From an uncultured Christensenellaceae bacterium (GTDB taxonomy: Bacteria; Bacillota; Clostridia; Christensenellales; Pumilibacteraceae): a stretch of DNA of 34,094 nt. The notes beneath the pieces are model-generated. The model was given only the letters and a program-made list of their open reading frames with translations, ran no database searches and was not told where the DNA came from. Location of the stretch: NCBI GenBank assembly GCA_910587445.1, contig CAJULE010000011.1, positions 28,762 through 62,855 on the forward strand, given 5' to 3'. Position numbers and translations under genes: made by a program. This document shows, in pieces, positions 22,665 through 30,007 of this stretch; the first letter of the stretch is position 1, and each line of letters starts with the position of its first letter.

Positions 22665-23389
22665 TGTACGACGCGCTCGGCAATCATTACGACGCGCTAA
22701 TCGACGGAGAGTATTACGATAAATGGTACTCGTATGTCGACGAGCTCATAGGCGATCGCAATGTCGGCGCGGACGTCGGGTGCGGAAGCGGACTTTTTAC
22801 GGTCGAGCTCGCACGCCGCGGCAAAGAGGTTGTGGGTTGCGATACAAGCCCGCGTATGCTTACCAAGGCTTTCGACAGGGCAAAAAAGGCGGGCGTAAAC
22901 GTGCGGTTTGTCGAGTCCGATGCGGAGAAATTCAAGCCGAGCCGTCCCGTCGAGTTCATAACGGCAATGAACGACGTCGTGAACTACATGAAAGATCCGT
23001 CCCCGTTTTTCAGGACGGCGGCGGCAAATCTCGAGAGCGGCGGACTGCTGCTTTTCGATATTAGCAGTGAGTTTAAACTGCGCGAGCATATTGCCTCGCA
23101 TACGTTCTGTATCGAAGGCGATGACACAGTTTGCGTGTGGGAAAGCTCGCCCGTCGCAAACGGAGCGCTGAAATATTTTTTGAGATTTTTCACTCGGACG
23201 GAAAACGGGCTGTATAGGCTCGAGGAGGAAAGTCAGAAGCAATATATTCACGAAGAAGCAAGTCTTACGGCAAAGCTCGAGGAGTGCGGATTCACGGTAA
23301 AAGTATACGGCGATCTGACTAAAAGAAAACCGAAACAAAATGCGCTTAGACTGCATTTTTCGGCAGTCAAAGGGAGTGTCAATGGGTAA
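22664..23389 (+). CDS. Class I SAM-dependent methyltransferase
   Basis: A 241-residue Rossmann-fold methyltransferase. Motif I is ADVGCGSGLF (36-45), motif II is VVGCDTSPRML, and the acidic ESDAEKF and NDVVNYM segments follow. The C-terminal part (about 150-235) is beta-rich, as in small-molecule methyltransferases. The ATG overlaps the upstream stop (TAATG), and the gene end overlaps the TPR gene by 8 nt, so it is translationally coupled in the operon. The substrate cannot be inferred. Confidence 0.9.
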   Translation: MYDALGNHYDALIDGEYYDKWYSYVDELIGDRNVGADVGCGSGLFTVELARRGKEVVGCDTSPRMLTKAFDRAKKAGVNVRFVESDAEKFKPSRPVEFITAMNDVVNYMKDPSPFFRTAAANLESGGLLLFDISSEFKLREHIASHTFCIEGDDTVCVWESSPVANGALKYFLRFFTRTENGLYRLEEESQKQYIHEEASLTAKLEECGFTVKVYGDLTKRKPKQNALRLHFSAVKGSVNG

Positions 23390-25070
23390 AGTCACGGAGT
23401 TCAAACAGACGTCGCAATCGCTTGTCGAAGCAGGCGCGTATTTCTTCAAGCGCGACTCTTTTGCCGATGCGATAGATTGTCTGTACCGCGCTTATTTGAA
23501 GGATGAAGCGAATTCCGAAATCATGTCGGATATAGGCGACGTCTATCAGGCGATAGGCGATCCTTTTCAGGCGCTCGAATGGTATCTGCGCGCGCTTCAT
23601 GAAAATCCGTCGGACGAGAACGTCTACGGCGGTCTCGTCAAGTGCTGCGTCGATATGGGGTATGATATGCGCGAAGCTGCGTATTACTACTTTGCCATGG
23701 GCAGAAACAGGGGAATAATCACTCCCGCCGAGCTCGAGGCTCTCGGCGAGTTTGAGGACGAAGAGGAGGACGGAGAGGATACCGACAGCCGCGGCGGTAG
23801 CGTGAGCGACGCAATGCGCTATCAGCGCGGTCAGAAATGCCTGAGAGAGCACGCTCTTTCCGCCGCCTATATAATGTTCGCGTCGGTGTCGAAAGAAGAC
23901 GTGCACTATAAAAACGCGCGCCGCCTCATGCTCAAGATAGACGTCGAGAGGGAACGCTTTGCCGATGCGGCGGAGCTTGCCGACGAGCTTTTGGAAAGCG
24001 ACGGCGAAGATACGGAAGCACTCATTTACGGCGCGGCGGCATATCACGAGCTCGGCGCGTATTCCAAGCGTAACGACTATTATGCTCGTACGGAAGTCGA
24101 TAAGGATTGTAGCTGCGACGATCTCGAGACCCTTGCTCGCGTGGCGTGGCGTATGGGCAAATACGACGAGGCGTTGAAACACCTCATGACGGTCAAAAAT
24201 TTCCTGCCGTGGGACAGGGAAATTCTCATGCAAATTGCGATGTGCTATGCCAATCTCGGAAACAGAGATGCGGCAAAGTACTATATCGTGCTCGTAAAAA
24301 GATTGTATCCGGACGACACGGCGCTTAAATTTTATGCGGAAGAGATAGACGCTCTCGAGGGCAAGAGCTCGTTCGAGCCGCTCGACTGCATTCCCGAGTC
24401 CGAAGCGATAGAAAGGGAAGACTGTATATACGAGTGGATGGTTTCGCATAAGACGGTCTCTTCGGCACTCGCCGAGCTCAAGAAGAATCCCGTTCTGTCC
24501 GAATATCTCGATTGGCTTTTCCAGGAGGGAGACAGGGATCTCATGATTGCGGCGGGAAAGTATCTTGCGGGAAGCGGTAAATGCCGTAAATATCTCGATA
24601 AACTCCTTATATCCGCATATATGTCGGAGGAGTTCAAAAAGAACGTGATTTTCGAAATGCTCGACGACAATCCTTCGGAAATATCCGTAACGACGGGCAA
24701 TCTCTATAGAAAAGTCGAGTACGATCCGCCCGTGGGACTTCACGAGTGCACGCTCGAACTGTACAGATATACGTTCGCAAGTCTGATATTTTTCGGAGAC
24801 GGATATGCCGACGACATGAACGGCATATATCGCAAGATAGACGAATCGCTGTTCGAGATGTTCAAGCGCAAAACATACGACGTGCCGTCCATGGCGGCGG
24901 CGATATGCTACAGAAGCAATCTCACGCGCGAAAAACTTTCGAAAGACGATTGTGTGGATATCTTCGGTTGCAATGCGAAAAAATTCGAGGAATATATAGA
25001 CAGCGAAATCGCGACCGAAATAAAGACTGTCAGAAAACAGCCGCGCCCCAAGCGCAAAAGGAGAATATAG
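23382..25070 (+). CDS. TPR-repeat protein
   Basis: A 562-residue soluble protein built from tetratricopeptide-like helices. Clear units are at about 10-80 (VEAGAYFFKRDSFADAIDCL and YQAIGDPFQALEWYLRAL) and 190-310 (LIYGAAAYHELGAYSKRNDY, VAWRMGKYDEALKHLMTVKN, MQIAMCYANLGNRDAAKYYI). An acidic linker (EFEDEEEDGEDTD) separates the two sets. The C-terminal 250 residues are helical without an obvious family, and the tail is basic (PRPKRKRRI). The start is ATG 23382 with AAAGGGAG upstream; an earlier in-frame ATG at 23340 lacks such a site. It overlaps the methyltransferase end and is 1 nt before the next gene. It may act as an adaptor for its operon partners. Confidence 0.85.
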   Translation: MGKVTEFKQTSQSLVEAGAYFFKRDSFADAIDCLYRAYLKDEANSEIMSDIGDVYQAIGDPFQALEWYLRALHENPSDENVYGGLVKCCVDMGYDMREAAYYYFAMGRNRGIITPAELEALGEFEDEEEDGEDTDSRGGSVSDAMRYQRGQKCLREHALSAAYIMFASVSKEDVHYKNARRLMLKIDVERERFADAAELADELLESDGEDTEALIYGAAAYHELGAYSKRNDYYARTEVDKDCSCDDLETLARVAWRMGKYDEALKHLMTVKNFLPWDREILMQIAMCYANLGNRDAAKYYIVLVKRLYPDDTALKFYAEEIDALEGKSSFEPLDCIPESEAIEREDCIYEWMVSHKTVSSALAELKKNPVLSEYLDWLFQEGDRDLMIAAGKYLAGSGKCRKYLDKLLISAYMSEEFKKNVIFEMLDDNPSEISVTTGNLYRKVEYDPPVGLHECTLELYRYTFASLIFFGDGYADDMNGIYRKIDESLFEMFKRKTYDVPSMAAAICYRSNLTREKLSKDDCVDIFGCNAKKFEEYIDSEIATEIKTVRKQPRPKRKRRI

Positions 25071-25071
25071 T

Positions 25072-25890
25072 ATGAGCGGAATAATCGATTTTGACAAGAT
25101 GTTCGAAGAGTACGCGATGGCGTGGTTTAAGGAGCACGAAGGGGAGTACGAGGACGAAAACGAAATGGAAGCAGTGATGCCCGACGTATACGAGACGTGG
25201 GCAAGCTCTCCGTCGCATAAGCTCGGCGGCATAGCTCCGCGCGCATTCTTCGACGGCATAGAAAAGCCCGAGGAGCTTATCGGAATCCTCGTAGGCACGA
25301 GCGAAGGGGATTGCAATCCGTGCTCGCTGCTTCTCGATGCGATAGCCGAAAACGAAGGCTGTGCACCGCTGCTCCGCGAGCTCTTGGATAAGCCGTCCGC
25401 GTCGCCGAAGCTCAAGCTCATATGCGTGAGGCTTCTCGAAGAAAGCGGTGCGGAACATTCGCTTAAAACCTATATGGATTGGATCAAGGACGAAAATACG
25501 GACGACGATCTGAGAGAAAGCGCCATAGGCATTCTCAAGGAGCACGCAAACGAAGTGAAGGAAGAGCTTTTGTCGGCGGCGGAAAATGCCGACGCGGACG
25601 TAAAGACGATAGTTGCGGAGATTCTGTTGAGCGCAGAGAAGGACGAACGCACGTTCGCACTTCTTTGCGAGCTGTTTTCGAGCGGCGAAAATATACCGCT
25701 TTATTCGCAGTATCTCGGAATGTACGGAGACGAGCGTGCCGCGGAAATGCTGTATCGCGCACTCGACAATTGCAACTATGCCGAATACATCGAGATAAAG
25801 AATGCCATAGAGCGGCTCGGCGGAATAGTCGACGACGCTCGCGATTTTTCGGATGACCCGACATATATTCTCATAAAGTCCAAGCACTGA
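25072..25890 (+). CDS. Acidic helical-repeat (HEAT-like) protein of unknown function
   Basis: A 272-residue acidic soluble protein, all helical by inspection. Repeated helix pairs at about 85-230 (CAPLLRELLDKPSASPKLKL, DDDLRESAIGILKEHANEVK, ADVKTIVAEILLSAEKDERT) look like HEAT/ARM-type repeats. The start is 1 nt after the TPR gene stop, indicating coupled expression. The pairing of two solenoid proteins in one operon suggests they bind each other or a common target. I recognise no named family. Confidence 0.75.
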   Translation: MSGIIDFDKMFEEYAMAWFKEHEGEYEDENEMEAVMPDVYETWASSPSHKLGGIAPRAFFDGIEKPEELIGILVGTSEGDCNPCSLLLDAIAENEGCAPLLRELLDKPSASPKLKLICVRLLEESGAEHSLKTYMDWIKDENTDDDLRESAIGILKEHANEVKEELLSAAENADADVKTIVAEILLSAEKDERTFALLCELFSSGENIPLYSQYLGMYGDERAAEMLYRALDNCNYAEYIEIKNAIERLGGIVDDARDFSDDPTYILIKSKH

Positions 25891-25936
25891 GACGTCGGCC
25901 GCTCATAATTTGCCGCGATCCGTAATACAATACCGT

Positions 25937-26938
25937 ATGAGGTTCAAGCGGTGTTTTTCCATAGCCATGCTTATCGTCGGAACCGTTATCGGGGCAGGCT
26001 TTGCTTCGGGTGCGGAAATCGCATCGTTTTTCGGCATAAGCGCGATCAATCCGTTAAATGCAGTAATCTGCGCGCTTCTGACCTTCGGCGGTTGCGCGCT
26101 GTTTCTTTTTCTCGGCTCACGCTATAAGCCCAAGGATATAGGGGTGCTCAACGGGCTTGTCGTTGGAAAAGTTCGTCCGCTTTTGGACGGCTTTCTTCTG
26201 ATGAATTCGCTCATAGTGCTTGCGGGTATGCTTGCGGCTTTCGATTCCATAGGAAAGACGGTTGCGGGCTTTCCTTTTTTCTCGCTTGCGTTCGGAGCGC
26301 TTGCCGCAGTAATAGTTACGCGCGGAATAGGCGGACTTATAAAGCTCAACACCGTTATTCTTCCGGGCGTCATAGTGACGCTTGTAGTAGTCTGCGCAAT
26401 GAGTATGGACGGCGGCGCCGTGGAGTTCGATATTTTGTCGTTTAAGCCGCTTACTTCTCTCGTCTATGTCAGTATGAATCTTATTCTCGCCGCGGGCGCG
26501 CTTATATCGGTGCGCGATCTGAAACCGAAAGAGATCGTGTGCTCGTCGGGAATCGCCGCAGCCGTGATCGGCTTGCTTATGGGGCTGATAATACTTGCGC
26601 TCAACTCCGCGGATTTCACATCCGCACTGCCCACGCTCGATATGGCAAAATCCATACATCCCGTGTTGTTCTTCCTCACGGCAATATCCATGTCTGCGTC
26701 GATTTTTACCACCCTTCTTACCGCAATGAACTGTCTTACCGACTATGTCGGCGGCATTGTCCGAAGCAGACCTCTTGCCGTATTTTGCGTCCTTGCGGTC
26801 GGACTTTTGCTTTCGGTGCTCGGCTTCGAACGGGTCGTCGGCGCACTCTATCCCGTGATAGGCGGGCTGGGCGTCGCATACGTCTTGCTCAACATTATAT
26901 TCTTTATCCGTACCCGCCGACGCTTCGCCGCCGTATAA
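25937..26938 (+). CDS. YkvI-like membrane transporter (APC superfamily)
   Basis: A 333-residue protein with about ten membrane helices and almost no soluble domains. The first helix, AMLIVGTVIGAGFASGAEIA, carries the family's GTVIGAGFASG motif, with unwound glycine-rich centres typical of LeuT-fold amino acid transporters. ATG 25937 gives the usual short N-terminus (MRFKRCFSIAM); a TTG at 25910 would extend it by nine residues, and neither has a clear ribosome binding site. It follows the HEAT-like gene by 46 nt in the same direction. The substrate is unknown; Bacillus subtilis YkvI is likewise uncharacterised. Confidence 0.85.
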   Translation: MRFKRCFSIAMLIVGTVIGAGFASGAEIASFFGISAINPLNAVICALLTFGGCALFLFLGSRYKPKDIGVLNGLVVGKVRPLLDGFLLMNSLIVLAGMLAAFDSIGKTVAGFPFFSLAFGALAAVIVTRGIGGLIKLNTVILPGVIVTLVVVCAMSMDGGAVEFDILSFKPLTSLVYVSMNLILAAGALISVRDLKPKEIVCSSGIAAAVIGLLMGLIILALNSADFTSALPTLDMAKSIHPVLFFLTAISMSASIFTTLLTAMNCLTDYVGGIVRSRPLAVFCVLAVGLLLSVLGFERVVGALYPVIGGLGVAYVLLNIIFFIRTRRRFAAV

Positions 26939-27110
26939 ACGTCGCATTTCTATGTCGGGTTTGCGTTTTTCTCGGGTTGCGTATATCGAAGTACGCGCGC
27001 CTCGTACTCGCCTTGCGGCGCTTGTACTCCGCTTCGCTTCGTGGCGTTCGTCGCTCCGCTCCTCGGCTCGTGGCGTTCGCAGCGCCGTATAGACGGCTCG
27101 CTCGGCTAAG
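26930..27110 (+). repeat. Dispersed repeat word and GC-rich low-complexity gap
   Basis: The word around CGTCGCATTTCTATGTCGGG (26940-26959) recurs at 33785-33810 and 34069-34094 in slightly changed form. The rest of the gap is rich in CTCG and GGCG words, with TCGTGGCGTTCG repeated at about 27040 and 27068. No gene is supported. The repeat starts at the ykvI-like stop codon. Confidence 0.55.
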
Positions 27111-27111
27111 C

Positions 27112-27148
27112 GAAAAAAGAGGACTGTCTTTAATTCGACAGCCCTCTT
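27112..27148 (-). terminator. Terminator of the NMT1-type ABC operon
   Basis: AAGAGGACTGTC (27117-27128) pairs with GACAGCCCTCTT (27137-27148), with one mismatch. On the minus strand the hairpin is followed by six T residues, 18 bp after the permease stop. Confidence 0.85.
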
Positions 27149-27165
27149 GCTTTATTGTACTGTGA

Positions 27166-27999
27166 TCATCTTTTAGACGCGACATGCCTTTCGAGAAGCG
27201 CCACTCCGAGGTACATAAGTGCGGCAAGCACGCACAGTATCACGGTCGACGTCATTACGAGGTCAAGCTTAAAGACCTGACCTCCGTATATGATGAGATA
27301 GCCGAGACCTGCGCTCGAGACGAGATATTCGCCCATGATAGTGCCTACCCAGGCAAGCCCCACGTTTATCTTGAGTACGGAAATGAGGTTGGGGAGGGAT
27401 TGCGGCAGAATGAGCTTGAAAAAAGTCTGCGTCCTCGTCGCGCCCATCGAACGCATCAATAGGAGCTTTCCTTCGTCGCAGGCGAGGAATCCGCCCAGCA
27501 CGCTTATGACCGTAACTATTACGCATATAAGCACAGTCATCGTCACGATCGCTTTCATGCCCGCGCCCATCCATACTATGATTATCGGACCGAGCGCTAT
27601 CTTCGGCAGGGAATTGAGAGTGACTATATACGGCTCCAACACCCGCCGTGCGGTCTTGCTTGACCAGAGTCCGACGGCTATGAAAAAGCCGAGCGCACTC
27701 GAAACCACAAAGCCGACTATGCACTCGAGAAGGGTAATGCCGACGTGCTTCAAAAGATCTTGTTTTATGAGTGTTCCGAGCGTCTTTATAATGCGTATGG
27801 GCGAGCTCGTTATGAAGTCGTCGATTACACCCGTCGAAGCGAGCAGCTGCCAAAGCCCGAGAAAGAGTATGAGCACGGCTATTTGCAGCGACAGAACTTT
27901 GACCTTGTCGCGTCTGACCGAGCGCAAATATGCCGCGCGGGCAGCCGGAAGCTCCGAATATTTTACGCGTTGTTTCTTTTGTTTATCCTTTTTCGTCAT
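27166..27999 (-). CDS. ABC importer permease (SsuC/TauC/ThiX type)
   Basis: A 277-residue inner-membrane permease. A basic N-terminus (about 1-35) is followed by five to six membrane helices. The coupling EAA-like loop lies in LMRSMGATRTQTFFKLILPQ (about 185-205), followed by SLPNLISVLKINVGLAW and GYLIIYGGQ, typical of the nitrate/sulfonate/taurine/pyrimidine precursor family. Its start overlaps the ATPase gene end by 17 nt. It is the last gene of the binding protein-ATPase-permease operon. The substrate is not determinable. Confidence 0.93.
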   Translation of the reverse strand: MTKKDKQKKQRVKYSELPAARAAYLRSVRRDKVKVLSLQIAVLILFLGLWQLLASTGVIDDFITSSPIRIIKTLGTLIKQDLLKHVGITLLECIVGFVVSSALGFFIAVGLWSSKTARRVLEPYIVTLNSLPKIALGPIIIVWMGAGMKAIVTMTVLICVIVTVISVLGGFLACDEGKLLLMRSMGATRTQTFFKLILPQSLPNLISVLKINVGLAWVGTIMGEYLVSSAGLGYLIIYGGQVFKLDLVMTSTVILCVLAALMYLGVALLERHVASKR

Positions 28000-28747
28000 A
28001 GCTGACCTCCTTCCACACGGTGTCGAACCAGTGTGAGAACTCGGGCGACGCGCGTCTTTCGAACGGAGTGGAGGCGTCTATTTTCGGCTCAAATATGCTC
28101 TTTACGGACGCGGGACGCCTCGAAAGCACGATTATGCGGTCGGCTACCGATACGGCTTCCGAAATGTCGTGCGTGACGAGTAGCGCGGTTTTGCCCTCAC
28201 TCTTTATGATAGAGTAAACGTCGTCGCATACGGACAGTCTCGTCTGAAAGTCGAGCGCCGAAAACGGCTCGTCGAGGAGCAGGAGCTTCGGTTTAAACGC
28301 CAGCGTTCTTATGAGCGCGACGCGCTGTCTCATGCCGCCGGAAAGCTCGGGCGGAAAGCTCTTCTTAAAGTCCTTAAGCCCGTATTTGTCGAGAAGCCCG
28401 TTTGCATAGCTCTCCATCTCGGGCGTGATTTTCTTTTGTACTTCGAGACCCAACATTACGTTTTTAAAGATGCTGCGCCACTCGAACAGATTGTCTTTTT
28501 GCAGCATATAACCGACGCTGCTCATCGGACCCGTTACCCTGTGCCCGTCGACCTCGACAGAGCCGGACGTGGGGAACAGCAGTCCCGATACGAGCGAAAG
28601 CACCGTCGTTTTGCCGCAGCCGGACGGACCGACGAGCGCAACGAATTCTCCCTCGCTTACGGAAAACGACAGATCTTTGAGTGCGTCCGTCTGTCCCTGC
28701 GGGGTTTGATAAGTCAGGTTCACGTCATCGAATTTGAGTATTTCCAT
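27983..28747 (-). CDS. ABC importer ATPase (SsuB/TauB type)
   Basis: A 254-residue nucleotide-binding subunit with Walker A GPSGCGKTT (about 39-47), Q-loop MLQKDNLFEW, signature LSGGMRQR (about 139-146), Walker B LLLLDEPFSALD and switch LVTHDISEAV. It powers the adjacent permease. It lies 32 nt after the binding-protein gene and overlaps the permease gene. Motifs are all canonical. Confidence 0.95.
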   Translation of the reverse strand: MEILKFDDVNLTYQTPQGQTDALKDLSFSVSEGEFVALVGPSGCGKTTVLSLVSGLLFPTSGSVEVDGHRVTGPMSSVGYMLQKDNLFEWRSIFKNVMLGLEVQKKITPEMESYANGLLDKYGLKDFKKSFPPELSGGMRQRVALIRTLAFKPKLLLLDEPFSALDFQTRLSVCDDVYSIIKSEGKTALLVTHDISEAVSVADRIIVLSRRPASVKSIFEPKIDASTPFERRASPEFSHWFDTVWKEVSYDEKG

Positions 28748-28779
28748 CGTAATACCTCTTTTGATTAAAGTGTGGATTT

Positions 28780-29772
28780 TCAGGCGATTACCTCACGGGC
28801 AAGCGAGTTGTCTACGGCAAGATCGAAGTCGGCGCGCGAAGTGAGCGTGCCCGCATTTTCCATGATGTCCATGAGATGATTGAAATCCGCTTCCTTCATG
28901 ACGGGAGTTGCGCACCATGCGTTTATCGCGCGATAGCTGTCTATGGCGGCGGCAATGGAGGTGAGCGGCGTTCCTACGAACGACGCTTCGAGTGCGGGCG
29001 CCACGGCTTCGGACGTGTTATCGCACAGGTATTTATATCCCTTGAATACGGCGCGCAGGAAGGCAAGCGCAACATCGCGGTTTTTCTCGAGGTAGCTCTT
29101 CGACGCCGAGAACGCGGTGTACGGCACGGTGCCGGCGGCTTTGCCTACGGACGCGACGATATAGCCCTTGCCCGCAGCCTGATATTCGGAAGCCGTAGGC
29201 TCGAACATCGTGACGTAATCATATTTCTTGTCGCCCTCGAACGCGCCCACCATGAGGTCGAATGCGACCGTAGTGTCGAGGTTGATATTTTTGTCGTGAT
29301 AAAGTCCCGCGTTGTTGCAGACGTACTCGAGCGTCATTGCAGGCACGCCGCCGGCACGGCCGGCAAGGACGTGCTTGTTTTCGAGATCTTCCCACTTAAA
29401 GTCGGGCTCGGGATTTCTTCCCACGAGGAAAGAGCCGTCGCAAGCCGTGAGCTGACCGAATATGACGGGATAATTCCTCTGCCCCTCGACATGACAGTAA
29501 ATCGTCGCTTCGGGACCCATCAGACCTATGTCGGCGGAATTCGATGCGATCGACGTCATGACTTTGTCCGCGCCGCCTGCGTTCGTAAGTTCGATCTCTA
29601 TTCCTTCCTCTTCGAAATAGCCTTTGTTTATGGCTATATAAAGCGGAGCGTAGAATATGCTGTGCGTGACTTCCGACAGCCTTACTTTGGTTTTGCCGTT
29701 TCCGCCGCAGCCCGTAAAGCATACGAGGCAGAGCATGGCGCTCAAAACGATAGCCGATATTTTTTTCTTCAT
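28780..29772 (-). CDS. NMT1/SsuA-type substrate-binding lipoprotein
   Basis: A 330-residue lipoprotein. The signal peptide is MKKKISAIVLSAMLCLVC followed by lipobox FTGC, so it would be anchored outside the membrane. The mature part starts with the family motif VRLSEVTHSIFYAPLYIAIN and continues KGYFEEEGIEIELTN, as in NMT1/THI5-like and aliphatic sulfonate binding proteins. The start ATG 29772 has AAGGAG upstream; a longer frame reaching 30015 would cross the leader hairpin and is rejected. Candidate ligands are thiamine pyrimidine precursors, sulfonates, riboflavin or guanidine-type compounds. No known riboswitch upstream settles the matter. Confidence 0.92.
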   Translation of the reverse strand: MKKKISAIVLSAMLCLVCFTGCGGNGKTKVRLSEVTHSIFYAPLYIAINKGYFEEEGIEIELTNAGGADKVMTSIASNSADIGLMGPEATIYCHVEGQRNYPVIFGQLTACDGSFLVGRNPEPDFKWEDLENKHVLAGRAGGVPAMTLEYVCNNAGLYHDKNINLDTTVAFDLMVGAFEGDKKYDYVTMFEPTASEYQAAGKGYIVASVGKAAGTVPYTAFSASKSYLEKNRDVALAFLRAVFKGYKYLCDNTSEAVAPALEASFVGTPLTSIAAAIDSYRAINAWCATPVMKEADFNHLMDIMENAGTLTSRADFDLAVDNSLAREVIA

Positions 29773-29797
29773 TGTGTATCTCCTTATAATGTATAGA

Positions 29798-29859
29798 CTT
29801 GCCTTAAGCGAGCCCTTGCTCGCAAAAGGGCGCGCAAGCAGGCAAGCCGTTATATACCA
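29798..29859 (-). promoter_or_regulatory. Extended -10 promoter and structured leader of the ABC importer operon
   Basis: On the minus strand an extended -10 box TGGTATATA (29859-29851) is followed, at the expected transcription start, by a hairpin closed by CTTGCCT (29846-29840) and AGGCAAG (29804-29798). Inside, GCGCCCTT can pair with AAGGGCTCGC, or GCGAGC with GCTCGC. The fold is bistable and about 49 nt long. It matches no riboswitch class I can name. Confidence 0.45.
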
Positions 29860-29946
29860 CCATATTATGCCGTCCGATTTCTCCCTGTTACGCAAAGGAA
29901 TACATCGGATCTTTGTCAAAAACTTTTTCCAACCGTTTAGCTTTAC

Positions 29947-29975
29947 TTGCAAAACGCTCGGAAATATTGTATACT
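29947..29975 (+). promoter_or_regulatory. Promoter of valS
   Basis: TTGCAA (29947-29952), a 17-nt spacer and TATACT (29970-29975). The leader is only about 26 nt, so there is no room for a T-box. Confidence 0.8.
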
Positions 29976-30007
29976 GATAGGCAAGTAACGAAATCGGAGA
30001 AACGGTA

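Noticed and set aside
25910..25936. TTG start for the YkvI-like gene
   Set aside because: No ribosome binding site, and the nine extra residues are not expected before the first helix. ATG 25937 is preferred, though it also lacks a clear site.
29798..29860. Thiamine pyrophosphate riboswitch ahead of the ABC importer
   Set aside because: The CUGAGA and ACCUGAUC-type words of that class are absent and the leader is too short.
29976..30007. T-box leader for valS
   Set aside because: The leader is only about 30 nt and has no AGGGTGGNACCGCG word or terminator.
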